Source: Streptomyces xanthophaeus (lineage in GTDB: Bacteria > Actinomycetota > Actinomycetes > Streptomycetales > Streptomycetaceae). Taken from it: a stretch of 64,000 nucleotides of DNA. A program made the position numbers and the translations under genes. Under the pieces are notes generated by a model that was not told the origin of the DNA, did not search any database, and saw only the letters and a program-made list of their open reading frames with translations. The stretch spans positions 369,618 through 433,617 of the forward strand of contig NZ_KL647133.1 in the NCBI RefSeq assembly GCF_000725805.1, read 5' to 3'. Shown here piece by piece: positions 16,687 through 25,732 of this stretch (its first letter is position 1; the number at the start of each line of letters is the position of its first letter).

Positions 16687-17472
16687 GTGGCAGCGACGAC
16701 GACGAAACTCAAGACCATCGGCTCGTACGCGGCGATCGGGGACAGCTTCACCGAAGGCGTCGGAGACCCGGGACCCGGGGACTCCTATCTCGGCTGGGCG
16801 GACCGGCTCGCCGTGCTCCTGGCCGACCAGCGTGACGAGCACGACTTCCGGTACGCGAACCTGGCCGTACGCGGCCGGCTCCTCGACCAGATCGTGGCCG
16901 AGCAGGTGCCGCGGGCCAAGGCCCTCGCACCGGACCTCGTGACCTTCTGCGCCGGGGGCAACGACATCATCCGGCCCGGCAGCGACCCCGACGACGTGGC
17001 GGAGCGGTTCGAGGCCGCCGTCGCCGACCTCACCGGAGCCGTCGGCCAGGTCATGATCACCACCGGTTTCGACACCCGGGGCGTGCCGGTCCTCAGACAC
17101 ATCCGGGGCAAGGTGGCGACGTACAGCGCGCACGTCCGCGCCATCGCCGACCGCTACGAGTGCCCGGTGCTCGACCTGTGGTCGCTCAGGTCCGTCCAGG
17201 ACCGCCGGGCCTGGGACACCGACCGGCTCCACCTCTCGCCCGAGGGCCACACCCGGGTGGCGCTGCGCGCCGCGCAGGTGCTCGGCATGCAGGTGCCGAC
17301 CGATCCCGACCAGCCGTGGCCGCCGGAGCAGCCGCGCGGATCGGTGGACGTGACCCGGGACAACATCCAGTGGGCCCGGGAGCACCTGGCGCCGTGGATC
17401 GGCCGACGGCTGCGCGGGGAGTCCTCCGGGGACCACGTCGAGGCGAAGCGGCCGGACCTGATGCCGCTCTAG
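16687..17472 (+). CDS. SGNH/GDSL hydrolase
   Basis: A 261-aa cytoplasmic esterase/lipase-like protein. Block I has the nucleophile Ser20 in GDSFTEG, block III is GGND (Asn92), and block V is DRLH with Asp179 and His182. The oxyanion Gly of block II is in AVRGR. No signal peptide. The natural ester substrate is unknown. GTG start preceded by GGAGGTGAAGG. Stands alone between terminators. Confidence 0.88.
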   Translation: MAATTTKLKTIGSYAAIGDSFTEGVGDPGPGDSYLGWADRLAVLLADQRDEHDFRYANLAVRGRLLDQIVAEQVPRAKALAPDLVTFCAGGNDIIRPGSDPDDVAERFEAAVADLTGAVGQVMITTGFDTRGVPVLRHIRGKVATYSAHVRAIADRYECPVLDLWSLRSVQDRRAWDTDRLHLSPEGHTRVALRAAQVLGMQVPTDPDQPWPPEQPRGSVDVTRDNIQWAREHLAPWIGRRLRGESSGDHVEAKRPDLMPL

Positions 17473-17647
17473 GCGCGTCCCGTACGGGGAGGCCGCGCGG
17501 CGAGGGGCGGGCCGCGCGGCCGAAACGCGGGCGGACGGCCGAACGCCGGGGGTCGCAGGCCCGAAGCGGAATCCTTGGGGGCGGGTGTGCGTTGGGAAGG
17601 TCGTAGACCTCTACGGCCACGCAGACCCCATCCTCCCAGGAGGCGCC

Positions 17648-18859
17648 TTGACCGGCTCCCGTCCCTTGCGTCCACGGCTGCGCGCCCTGCGGCCCGAAGC
17701 CTTCGGCGCGGACCCGTCCGGCGCCCGGCTCGAGCGGATCCGCCGCTCGCCGAACTTCGCCGACGGCGTGTTCCAGAACCCGGTCGGGGCCCGCACGCGG
17801 CCTTCCGGCTCGATGAAGGAATTCGCCAAGATCTACTTCCACAAGGAGCAAAGGCTCCGCAGGAGCCCGGGCGCGCCGATCCCGGTGCACCCGACCACGC
17901 TGGCCGATCTGGCGAAGCCGCCGGTCAGCGGGTTGCGGCTGACCTGGATGGGGCACTCCAGCGTGCTCGCCGAGATCGACGGGCGCAGGGTGCTGTTCGA
18001 CCCGGTGTGGGGTGAGCGGTGCTCGCCCTTCCCCTTCGCGGGGCCCAAGCGGCTGCACCCGGTGCCGGTGCCGCTGGCCTCGCTGGGCAAGCTCGACGTG
18101 GTGGTCATCTCGCACGACCATTACGACCACCTCGACCTGCCGACGATCAAGGAATTGGCCGGGACGGACACGGTCTTCGCCGTTCCGCTGGGCGTCGGCG
18201 CGCACCTGGAGCGCTGGGGCGTCCCGGCCGACCGGCTGCGCGAGCTCGACTGGAACGAGACCACCAAGATCGCCGGGCTCTCGCTCACGGCGACCCCTGC
18301 CCGGCACTTCTGCGGCCGCGGCCTGCGCAACCAGCAGCACACCCTGTGGGCCTCCTGGGTCGTCGCCGGGGACGAGCACCGGATCTACCACAGCGGGGAC
18401 ACGGGCTACTTCCCCGGCTTCGAGGAGATCGGCGCCGAGCACGGTCCCTTCGACGCCACGATGATCCAGATCGGTGCCTACTCCGAGTACTGGCCCGACA
18501 TCCACATGACTCCCGAAGAGGGCATGCGCGCCCACCTCGACCTCCAGGGCGGCACCCCGCACGGCACGATGCTCCCCATCCACTGGGGCACCTTCAACTT
18601 GGCCCCGCACCCGTGGGACGAGCCGGGTGAGGGCACGCTGGCAGCGGCCGAGGGGGCCGGTGCGGCGGTGGCGCTGCCGATTCCCGGGCAGCCGTTCGAG
18701 CCGGGAGCAGCCGGAGTCCCGGCCGTGCCGTGGTGGCGGCCGTTCGTGACCGCGTCCCCGCCCGCGCGGCCGGCCCCGGCGGCCGGGGAGCCCCGCCCGT
18801 CCGCGCCCGCCCGTCCCGCGCCGACGGGCCGCGAGGAGCAGGAGGCCGTGGGCTCCTAG
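17648..18859 (+). CDS. MBL-fold metallo-hydrolase (UlaG / NAPE-PLD-like)
   Basis: A 403-aa metal-dependent hydrolase with the metallo-beta-lactamase signature HDHYDH (His156, His158, Asp160, His161) and later metal ligands in ARHFCGRG and YHSGDTGYF. The overall pattern (WMGHSSVL..., FDPVWGERCSPF) matches the NAPE-hydrolysing phospholipase D-like and UlaG-like group, which acts on phosphodiesters or lactones. The TTG at 17648 is preferred because AGGAGG lies 5 nt upstream; a GTG at 17585 would add 21 unlikely residues. The last 55 residues are Pro/Ala-rich and probably disordered. Confidence 0.85.
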   Translation: MTGSRPLRPRLRALRPEAFGADPSGARLERIRRSPNFADGVFQNPVGARTRPSGSMKEFAKIYFHKEQRLRRSPGAPIPVHPTTLADLAKPPVSGLRLTWMGHSSVLAEIDGRRVLFDPVWGERCSPFPFAGPKRLHPVPVPLASLGKLDVVVISHDHYDHLDLPTIKELAGTDTVFAVPLGVGAHLERWGVPADRLRELDWNETTKIAGLSLTATPARHFCGRGLRNQQHTLWASWVVAGDEHRIYHSGDTGYFPGFEEIGAEHGPFDATMIQIGAYSEYWPDIHMTPEEGMRAHLDLQGGTPHGTMLPIHWGTFNLAPHPWDEPGEGTLAAAEGAGAAVALPIPGQPFEPGAAGVPAVPWWRPFVTASPPARPAPAAGEPRPSAPARPAPTGREEQEAVGS

Positions 18860-18884
18860 CGGGTCCGGTCGGCCCGTGGGACCG

Positions 18885-19215
18885 ATGGCCCCTGGGTGAG
18901 CGGCCCCGAGGCCCGTGGCCCGAGGCGCGTCGGGTCATAGCCCCGCGACCCGGTGGCCCCGCGGCCCGGTGGCCCGGCGGCCCCGTGGCCCCGCGGCCCG
19001 GTGGCCCGGCGGCCCCGTGGCCCCGCGGCCCGGTGGCCCGGTGAGCCCCGCGGCCCGGTGGCCCGTGGCGAGTGGCCGGTGGCTCCCTGGCCCGGGCCGT
19101 GGCTGGTGGCCCCTGGCCCAGCGGCCCCGAGGCCCGTGGGCCGAAGCGCTTCGATCGTGGGCCCCGTGACCTGGGCCCCGTGACCTGGGCCCCGTGGCCT
19201 GGGGCCCGTGGGGTT
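18885..19215. repeat. GGCC-rich degenerate tandem repeat with a 32-bp core unit
   Basis: About 330 bp made of GGCCCGGTGGCC-like words. In the centre (about 18957-19040) a 32-bp unit containing GCGGCCCGGTGGCCC recurs exactly at steps of 32 (18961, 18993, 19025). Near the end, CCGTGACCTGGGC recurs in tandem around 19165-19200. The lack of AT makes all six frames open, so long ORFs here are not genes. The rest of the gap up to 19508 shows no gene and should hold the conservon promoter. Confidence 0.85.
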
Positions 19216-19508
19216 GCAGGGCCGTGGGATCGCCGTTCGGGCGGTGTCGGGCTGTTCGGGCGTGCGCCCGGGTGCGGGCCGGGGCCGCGGGAGCCCCGCG
19301 GACCCCCGCCGGTGGCCGAAAGGCGCCGGAGGCCACCCCGGGGAATCGGGCTGTCGTACGAGCGCTCCACCGGGAGCGGTAAGCAGCCGGGCGAAGTTCC
19401 CCAACTGGCCGTCCCGGGCGGGAGTATGCGGTCTAGCGTGGGTATTCGGTGATCAACACCGGGCCCCGGGAACTGCTGGGGGCCGGGCCCCACGTACCGA
19501 GGACGCCG

Positions 19509-21380
19509 ATGTCCGGACTCCGCGCCGCCCGCCACTCCCCGTCGAGACACCCCGTCACCGGTCCCGGCCGGCAGTTACGCCCCCAGCTGCTCCGCGCCGC
19601 CCTGCTGCCCACCCTCGCCGCCGGGCTCAGCGGCGCCGCCGCGGTGATCTTCACCCTTCAGCTCGGCGGGGGAGCGGGGGCCCGGGACGCCCGGCTGTGG
19701 CCGGTGCTCACCGGCTGCGCCCTGCTCGTCGCCGGGGCGCTCGCCGCCGCCCTGCTCGGGGCGCAGCGCTCGGCCAAGGCCGTCCAGGACCGGTGCGAGG
19801 CGCTGCGCCGCTCCAGCGTGCGCGGCCGCCAGGAGCTGCGGACCGCCGCCGACCGGCTCGAACGGGGCGAGGCACCGCCCCGGCCGGTGCGCGGCGGCCC
19901 GACCTCCCCGCCGGTCGGCACCGATCCGGCCGGGGTGGACGAGTTCTGGCTGCTCTCGCAGGAGCTGCGCGGCGCCCGGGAACAGGCGCACGCGACCCTC
20001 GTACGGCTGGCCGCCCCGGCGACCCCGTCCGACAGCGAACGGAAGGTGGAGGTCTTCGTCAACCTCGCGCGGCGCCTGCAGTCCCTGGTGCACCGCGAGA
20101 TCTCGCTGCTGGACGAGCTCGAGGACACCGTCGAGGACCCGGACCTGCTCAAGGAGCTCTTCCACGTCGACCACCTCGCCACCCGGATCCGCCGGCACGC
20201 TGAGAACCTGGCCGTGCTCGGCGGCGCCGCCTCCCGCCGCCAGTGGACCCGGCCCATCGACCTGAGCGAGGTGCTCCGCTCCTCGGTCGCGGAGGTCGAG
20301 CAGTACACCCGGGTCAAGGTGGTGCCCCCGTCCGGCGGCAGCGTCCGCGGGCACGCAGTCGCCGACGTGGTCCACCTGCTGGCCGAACTGGTCGAGAACG
20401 CCACGGTGTTCTCCGCCCCTGACACCGACGTGGTGCTGCGTGCCGAACGCGTCACCGCCGGAATCGCGGTCGAGGTGGAGGACCGGGGGCTGGGCATGCC
20501 CGCGGAGGAGCAGCACCGGATGAACGCCCTGCTCTGCGACCCCGACCAGATCAGCGTCCGGCACCTGCTGGCGGACGGCCGCATCGGCCTGTTCGTGGTC
20601 TCGGCGCTGGCCCGCCGGCACGGCATCGCCGTCGAGCTCAAGTCCAACATCTACGGCGGGGTACTGGCCGTGCTCGTCCTGCCGCAGGAGCTGCTGGGCG
20701 CGGAGGCGCCGGGCGCGGCCGATGCCGCCGGGGGCTCCCGCGCCACGTCCTGGGGGACCGGGGAGGGGGCGGGGGTGACGCCGCCACTGGAGCCCGTACG
20801 GGTCACCGTGCCGCGGCAGGAGGCCCCGGGACCGGCCTGGGGCGCCACGGCCGAGGCCCCGGCGGCGGGAGCCGACCCGCGCCTGGAGGTCTGGTCGCAG
20901 GAGCGCTCCGGGAACCTGCCCGGCCCCAGGCCGGGTGCCGGGTCAGGGCCCCGGCTGGAGGTCTGGGCAGACAACGGCCCCGGGAACGCGCCTTGGAACG
21001 CGCCCGGGAACGCGCCCGAGGACACCGCCGCCCGGGCCGCGGCATCCGCCTGGGTACAGGCTCCGGCCGAGGCCCAGGCCCCGGCACCCGCGCCGGTGCA
21101 GGGCCCGGCTCCCGCGCCTGACCAGGTGGCCGCCACGGCACCTGCGCACGCCCAGGTGTCCGTGCCCGCCCCGGGGCGGGAACCGGCCGGGCCCGTCGAC
21201 GCGGAGCACCGGCGCCCGCCGCTGCCCCGGCGCCGGGCCCAGCAGCACCTCGCGCCCGAGCTGCGCGAGACCCCCGCCCCCCGCCGGGCCGACGACACCG
21301 AACAACCCCTGCACGACTCGGGCCTGATGGCCGCGTTCCAACGGGGCTTCGGCCGCGCGCAGACGGAGCACCGCACATGA
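19509..21380 (+). CDS. Conservon sensor kinase-like ATPase (CvnA type)
   Basis: Membrane protein with two hydrophobic helices near the N-terminus (about residues 25-52 and 62-80), a central four-helix region (DHLATRIRRHAENLAVLGG) and a GHKL ATPase domain with N box (LLAELVENATVFS) and G1 box (DRGLGMPAEE). The C-terminal 230 residues are Pro/Ala-rich. It lacks a canonical phosphorylatable H-box and is the first protein of a conservon: CvnA with CvnB, C and D forms a membrane-bound, G-protein-like signalling complex. ATG 19509 follows GAGGA; an upstream in-frame GTG at 19449 has no clear ribosome site. Confidence 0.9.
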   Translation: MSGLRAARHSPSRHPVTGPGRQLRPQLLRAALLPTLAAGLSGAAAVIFTLQLGGGAGARDARLWPVLTGCALLVAGALAAALLGAQRSAKAVQDRCEALRRSSVRGRQELRTAADRLERGEAPPRPVRGGPTSPPVGTDPAGVDEFWLLSQELRGAREQAHATLVRLAAPATPSDSERKVEVFVNLARRLQSLVHREISLLDELEDTVEDPDLLKELFHVDHLATRIRRHAENLAVLGGAASRRQWTRPIDLSEVLRSSVAEVEQYTRVKVVPPSGGSVRGHAVADVVHLLAELVENATVFSAPDTDVVLRAERVTAGIAVEVEDRGLGMPAEEQHRMNALLCDPDQISVRHLLADGRIGLFVVSALARRHGIAVELKSNIYGGVLAVLVLPQELLGAEAPGAADAAGGSRATSWGTGEGAGVTPPLEPVRVTVPRQEAPGPAWGATAEAPAAGADPRLEVWSQERSGNLPGPRPGAGSGPRLEVWADNGPGNAPWNAPGNAPEDTAARAAASAWVQAPAEAQAPAPAPVQGPAPAPDQVAATAPAHAQVSVPAPGREPAGPVDAEHRRPPLPRRRAQQHLAPELRETPAPRRADDTEQPLHDSGLMAAFQRGFGRAQTEHRT

Positions 21381-21865
21381 CCGTGACCCCGACCCCCACC
21401 CCTCACCTCGGCAGCAAGGAGCGCACCCCCATGGGCGGCGAAGTGGCGACGAAGACCGGCTCTCGGCTCTCGGACCTCGACTGGCTGCTCAGCGGCCTCG
21501 TACAACGCGTGCCGTACACGCGCAGCGCCGTACTGCTCACCGCGGACGGCCTGGTGACCTGCGTGCACGGCCTGGACGCCGACAGCGCGGACCACATGGC
21601 GGCGCTGGCCTCCGGGCTGTACTCGCTGGGGCGGAGCGCCGGATCCCGCTTCGCCGACGGCGCCGGGGTCCGGCAGGTGGTGGTCGAGCTCGACTCCGCG
21701 CTCGTCTTCGTCTCCGCCGCCGGTTCCGGGACCTGCCTGGCGGTCCTCGCGGACCGCGAGGCCGACGCCGGGGTGCTCGGCTACGAGATGGCGATGCTGG
21801 TCAAGAGCGTACGCCCGTACCTGGCGGCGCCGCCGCGGCGGCCCGTCGCCGACCCGGAGCGATGA
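21377..21865 (+). CDS. Roadblock/LC7 domain protein (CvnB type)
   Basis: A 162-aa protein (or 144 aa from an ATG at 21431 with AGGAG upstream). The core has the roadblock/LC7 fold seen in MglB-like regulators: LDWLLSGLVQRVPYTRSAVLLTADGL at the start and a strand-rich middle. In conservons this protein is thought to act as the GTPase-activating or scaffold partner of CvnD. Overlaps the kinase-like gene by 4 nt and the next gene by 4 nt. Confidence 0.9.
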   Translation: MTVTPTPTPHLGSKERTPMGGEVATKTGSRLSDLDWLLSGLVQRVPYTRSAVLLTADGLVTCVHGLDADSADHMAALASGLYSLGRSAGSRFADGAGVRQVVVELDSALVFVSAAGSGTCLAVLADREADAGVLGYEMAMLVKSVRPYLAAPPRRPVADPER

Positions 21866-22317
21866 GGGCCCGCGCGAGGGGGGCCTACGCGCAGGGAGCC
21901 CCGTACGGGGCGGGGAAGGAACCGGGCACGGGAAGGGGGCGGGACACACCGTGGCGCGACGACTCGGCGGGCCGGGTCATGCGCCCGTACACGGCCAGCG
22001 GCGGGCGGACCCGGCCGGGCGTCGCCCTCGACCTGCTCTCGCTGGTGACCGCGACCGGCGTACGGCCGCGCGGGCCGCTCGGTGCGGAGCACACCCTCGT
22101 GCTGCGGCTGTGCGCGGGTTCCGCGGCGGTCACGGTCGCCGAGGTGGCCGGGCAGCTGAGGCTCCCGGCGGTGGTGGTGAAGGTGCTGCTCTCCGACCTC
22201 ATGGAACACGGGGCCGTCATGGCGCAGGCGCCCCGCTACCCGGGCGGCGCGCATTTCGCCGCCGACGACCAGGACCTGCTCCGGGCGGTGCTCGATGGCC
22301 TACGCAAACGACTGTGA
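21862..22317 (+). CDS. DUF742 protein (CvnC type)
   Basis: A 151-aa protein. After a low-complexity first 35 residues comes the DUF742 core (VMRPYTASGGRTRP, then a winged-helix-like part with VAEVAGQLRLPAVVVKVLLSDLMEHG). It is the third conservon component; the domain looks like a helix-turn-helix fold used for protein contact. Coupled to both neighbours by overlaps (4 nt upstream, 23 nt downstream). Confidence 0.88.
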   Translation: MRARARGAYAQGAPYGAGKEPGTGRGRDTPWRDDSAGRVMRPYTASGGRTRPGVALDLLSLVTATGVRPRGPLGAEHTLVLRLCAGSAAVTVAEVAGQLRLPAVVVKVLLSDLMEHGAVMAQAPRYPGGAHFAADDQDLLRAVLDGLRKRL

Positions 22318-23002
22318 CGCACCGGCCCCCGCGGCCCTCTCCGCTCCGGCTCCGGGGGCCCCGGCGGCGCCGCCGGGGCCGGCCCCCGTGACGCTGAAGA
22401 TCCTGATCGCGGGGGGATTCGGCGCGGGCAAGACCACTTTCGTGAGCGCGGTGAGCGAGATCGAGCCGCTGAGCACGGAGGAACTGCTGAGCGGGCTCAG
22501 CGAGGCCGCGGACCCGCTGGAGGGGGTCCGGGAGAAGTCCACGACGACCGTGGCGCTGGACTTCGGCCGGATCACGCTGGACGGGCGGCACGTGCTCTAC
22601 CTCTTCGGCACGCCCGGACAGCAGCGCTTCTGGTTCTTGTGGGAGGAGCTGTGCGCGGGCGCACTGGGCGCGGTGGTCCTCGCCGACACCCGCCGCCTCG
22701 CCGACTGTTTCCCCGCCGTGGACTTCTTCGAACGGCGCGGCATCGCCTTCATCGTCGCCGTCAACGAGTTCGACGGCGGTCACCGCTACACGCCCGGCGA
22801 GGTGCGCGAAGCGGTGGGGCTCGGCCCGGACGTGCCGGTCGTACGGTGCGACGCACGCCTGGCGAGCTCCGGAACGGGGGCGCTGGCCGCCCTGGTCCGT
22901 CACCTCCTGTGCATGTCCACGGCCGGCTCGTCCACTTCCACACCTTCTACTTCCACACCTTCTACGTCCTCATCGCTTTCGGAGTCGGGGGAACCACCAT
23001 GA
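22295..23002 (+). CDS. Conservon GTP-binding protein (CvnD type)
   Basis: A 235-aa small GTPase-like protein of the MglA-related group. The P-loop is GGFGAGKTT, the switch/G3 region is FGTPGQQRF (Gly-Gln-Gln instead of Asp-x-x-Gly), and the G4 element is VNEFDGG rather than NKxD. An Ala/Pro-rich 30-residue N-terminal stretch precedes the G domain. The last 25 residues are an unusual Ser/Thr/Pro tail encoded by a perfect direct repeat (TTCCACACCTTCTAC twice). It should switch the conservon complex. Confidence 0.9.
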   Translation: MAYANDCDAPAPAALSAPAPGAPAAPPGPAPVTLKILIAGGFGAGKTTFVSAVSEIEPLSTEELLSGLSEAADPLEGVREKSTTTVALDFGRITLDGRHVLYLFGTPGQQRFWFLWEELCAGALGAVVLADTRRLADCFPAVDFFERRGIAFIVAVNEFDGGHRYTPGEVREAVGLGPDVPVVRCDARLASSGTGALAALVRHLLCMSTAGSSTSTPSTSTPSTSSSLSESGEPP

Positions 23003-23544
23003 CGTACTACGAATCGACCGGGCACCTGCTGCTCACGCCGGTGGACCGGGAAGCGCCCGCACGCGTGGTGCGCCTGCGCGAACTGGGCCTGGGGGAGCGC
23101 ACGGACGCCGAACTGGACGCCTTCGCCCGGCGCGTCTGCGAGGAACTGGCCGCGCCCTACGCGGGGGTCAACTTCATCGGTGAGGAACGGCAGTTCTTCG
23201 CCGGCCTGCACCACACCCCGCAGGCCCCGGCGAGCGGGTACCCCGCGCGGGTCCTGGCCCGCGACCACGGCTACTGCCCGCACGTGGTGGTGCGGCGCCG
23301 GGCGCTGGTGCTGGAGGACGTACGGGACTTCGCGCGCTTCGCGGGCAACGCCGTCGTCGACGAGAGCGGGGTGCGCTCCTACGTGGGCGCCCCGCTGACC
23401 GACCGGCAGGGGGTGGTCCTCGGCACGGTGTGCGCGGTGGACGTGGTGCCGCGGCGCTGGGGGACGGCGGGGCTGGCCACCGTCAAGGCACTCGCGGCGG
23501 ACCTGGTGACGCTGCTGCACGAGCGGGAGGACCGGCGGACGTGA
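22999..23544 (+). CDS. GAF domain protein linked to the conservon
   Basis: A 181-aa protein consisting mostly of one GAF domain: GVNFIGEERQFFAG, then HGYCPHVV and SYVGAPLTDRQGVVLGTVCAVD. GAF domains bind small ligands or cofactors. The ATG overlaps the GTPase stop as ATGA, so it is part of the conservon transcript and may supply sensory input. No output domain is attached. Confidence 0.85.
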   Translation: MTYYESTGHLLLTPVDREAPARVVRLRELGLGERTDAELDAFARRVCEELAAPYAGVNFIGEERQFFAGLHHTPQAPASGYPARVLARDHGYCPHVVVRRRALVLEDVRDFARFAGNAVVDESGVRSYVGAPLTDRQGVVLGTVCAVDVVPRRWGTAGLATVKALAADLVTLLHEREDRRT

Positions 23545-23626
23545 GGGCGGCGCGGGGCGGTTGTCGGTGACGGGGTCTACCGTCGTCGGAGAAGGAACCG
23601 CCGGAGGCCGCGAAGGAGCTGCGGGT

Positions 23627-23989
23627 ATGGCCACGACCGCGCAGGACGTCCGCACGATCGCCCTGTCCCTCCCGGACAGCAGCGAGAAGCTCGCCTGGGG
23701 CATGCCGACCTTCCGGGTGAGCGGGAAGATCTTCGTCTCGCTGGCCGACGACGACACCACGATCGGGGTGAAGTGCCCCAAGGAGGACCGGGCCGGGCTG
23801 ATCGCTGCGGAGCCCGAGAAGTTCTTCCTCCGCGAGGGCCACGACGACAACTACGCCTGGCTCCGGGTCCGGCTGGCCGCCCTGCGGGACGCGGACGAAC
23901 TGCGCGCGATCCTGACCGACTCCTGGCTGCTGGCGGCCCCGAAACGGCTGGCCGCCGCCCATCCGGAGCTGCGCGCGGACCCGGACTGA
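23627..23989 (+). CDS. MmcQ/YjbR family protein
   Basis: A 120-aa single-domain protein of the MmcQ/YjbR (CyaY-like) family, recognised by LSLPDSSEKLAWGMPTFRVSGKIFVSL and the later TDSWLLAAPKRLAAAH. Family members are small DNA-binding-like proteins without a settled biochemical role. Stands alone between the conservon and a convergent transketolase operon. Ribosome site AAGGAG. Confidence 0.85.
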   Translation: MATTAQDVRTIALSLPDSSEKLAWGMPTFRVSGKIFVSLADDDTTIGVKCPKEDRAGLIAAEPEKFFLREGHDDNYAWLRVRLAALRDADELRAILTDSWLLAAPKRLAAAHPELRADPD

Positions 23990-24074
23990 GCGGGGAGCGC
24001 AACGCAGTGCCGGTCCGCCCGGTCCGCCCGGTCCGCCGGGCCCGACCGCGGTGTCCGGCCCGCCGCCGCTGCCG

Positions 24075-24986
24075 TCACCGCGCCGCGACGGGCCGCAGGA
24101 AGGAGCCGATCCGCTCGCGCAGGGAGCGCGGGTCCAGGCCGTGGCCGGCGAGGTGCTCGTCCATGGAGCCGTAGCGGCGCAGCTCGGCGCGGCCGACGCC
24201 CAGGCCCAGGACCCGGTGGGGCACCTCGGCCAGGGCCGCGCCGGCCGCGGTCGAGGAGGTGCCGGCGAGGTAGGGCTCGACGAGGACCACCTCGGCCGTG
24301 GTCCGACCGACCGCCTCGCGCAGCGCCGCGTCGTCGAAGGGGCGCACGGTCGGGGCGTACAGCACGCTCACGTCCAGTCCTTCGGCCGCCGCGAGGACGT
24401 TGTCCAGCATCGGGCCGACGGCGATCACCACACCCCTGCGGCCCTCCCGTACGGTCTGGAAGCCCGGCCCCCGCACCGGGCGCGGCGCGGTGTTCGACTG
24501 CTGGGAGAGCCGCACGTACACCTTGTCGTCCCCCGCGGCGTAGGCGTGCCGCAGCAGCTCCTCGGCCTCGTCCGGGTGTCCCGGCACGTGGACCGTCCAG
24601 CCTTCGAGGGTGTCCAGCAGCGCCACGTCCCCGGGCGCCATGTGGGTGAACCCGCCGGCCGGCCAGTCGTAGCTGCCGCCCGCGCTGACCAGCACCCCGC
24701 CCGTGCCCTGGTGCCCGAAGTCCAGCTTGACCTGCTCGAAGGGCCGCTCCACGAGGAAGCTGGCGAAAGTGTGGACGACCGGCCTCAGGCCGGTCAGCGC
24801 CAGGCCGCCGCCGACGCCGATGAGGAGCTGCTCCCGGATCCCGACGTTGATCACGCGCTCCGGGTGGCGCTGCTGGGCCGGCCGGAACCCGTCCATGGTG
24901 ATCTCCGCGAGTACGAGTGCCAGCCTGGGGTCCTCGTCGAGCAGCCCCGACGTGACCGAGATGAAGCGTTCCCGCATGGTGTCCAT
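24075..24986 (-). CDS. Transketolase-like protein, C-terminal (pyrimidine-binding) subunit
   Basis: A 303-aa protein equal to the C-terminal half of transketolase/DXS: a pyrimidine-binding domain with the cofactor-activating Glu in NVGIREQLLIGVGGG, and a C-terminal transketolase domain (VEPYLAGTSS). It pairs with the N-terminal subunit encoded upstream on the same strand. Two-subunit transketolases occur in primary and secondary metabolism; the sugar or acyl substrate is not evident. ATG at 24986 with an AGGGG site upstream. Confidence 0.87.
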   Translation of the reverse strand: MDTMRERFISVTSGLLDEDPRLALVLAEITMDGFRPAQQRHPERVINVGIREQLLIGVGGGLALTGLRPVVHTFASFLVERPFEQVKLDFGHQGTGGVLVSAGGSYDWPAGGFTHMAPGDVALLDTLEGWTVHVPGHPDEAEELLRHAYAAGDDKVYVRLSQQSNTAPRPVRGPGFQTVREGRRGVVIAVGPMLDNVLAAAEGLDVSVLYAPTVRPFDDAALREAVGRTTAEVVLVEPYLAGTSSTAAGAALAEVPHRVLGLGVGRAELRRYGSMDEHLAGHGLDPRSLRERIGSFLRPVAAR

Positions 24987-25030
24987 CGACGTCCCCTGAT
25001 CCTGTGGTCCCTGTGGTCCTGTGGTGGTTC

Positions 25031-25732
25031 TCAGTACTTCTTCTCGACGCGGGCGACCACGGCGTGCGGCCGGCCCGGATGCGCCGCGGTGAAGGCGGCG
25101 TGCAGTGCGGCGTGGTCGCGCCCGTCCACGGTCACCGCCGACCAGCCGGCGGCCTCGAAGCGGGCCGCGATCCCGCCCGGCCAGCCGTGGGTCGCGGAGT
25201 CGTTGTCGATCACGACGGTGTGCAGCTGCTCCAGGCCGGCCGACCCGGCGTAGGCCAGCGCCTCGTGATTGCTGCCCTCGTCCAGCTCGGCGTCCCCGAT
25301 CAGCACCCACACCGCCGGTTCCGCCAGGCCCTGCGCCCGCAGCCCGAGCGCGGTACCGACGGCGAGGGGCAGCCCGTGCCCGAGCGAGCCGCTGCCGATC
25401 TCCACGCCGGGGACCAGGGTGCGGTCCGGGTGGTGGCCGAGGGGGGAGTCGTACGAGCCGAACCCGCTCAGCCACGAGACGGGGAAGAACCCCTTCGCGG
25501 CGAGTACGGCGTAGTACGCCATCGGTCCGTGCCCCTTGGACAGCAGGAACCGGTCCCGCTCCAGGTCCCCGGCGGTTCCGGGTCCCACCCGGAGCACCCG
25601 GTCGTAGAGCACCCACAGCACGTCGAGGGTGGAGGTGGCGGCGGGCCCGTGCTTCTCGGCGCCGGTCATGAGCGCCATGAGTCGGGCCAGGTCCTGGTGG
25701 CGGAACTCCGTGTCCGCGGCGATCTGCGTCAT
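25031..25732 (-). CDS. Transketolase-like protein, N-terminal (TPP-binding) subunit
   Basis: A 233-aa N-terminal transketolase half that binds the diphosphate of thiamine diphosphate. The SKGHGPMAYYAVLA and GSLGHGLPLAVG phrases are typical, and the Mg/TPP motif is GDAELDEG...N (GDGxxxEG in most family members, here with Ala). It is the first gene of a two-gene operon with the C-terminal subunit, 44 nt downstream. Start at 25732 is preferred over one 7 codons further out because of an AGGGG site. Confidence 0.87.
   Translation of the reverse strand: MTQIAADTEFRHQDLARLMALMTGAEKHGPAATSTLDVLWVLYDRVLRVGPGTAGDLERDRFLLSKGHGPMAYYAVLAAKGFFPVSWLSGFGSYDSPLGHHPDRTLVPGVEIGSGSLGHGLPLAVGTALGLRAQGLAEPAVWVLIGDAELDEGSNHEALAYAGSAGLEQLHTVVIDNDSATHGWPGGIAARFEAAGWSAVTVDGRDHAALHAAFTAAHPGRPHAVVARVEKKY

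Noticed and set aside
18594..19550. Long open frames in several phases over the tandem repeat
   Set aside because: The repeat contains almost no A/T and so no stops in any frame; products are Gly/Pro/Arg repeats without codon bias.
24001..24060. GGTCCGCCC triple repeat after the MmcQ gene
   Set aside because: Short GC-rich slippage-type repeat without symmetry or conserved context; not listed as a feature.
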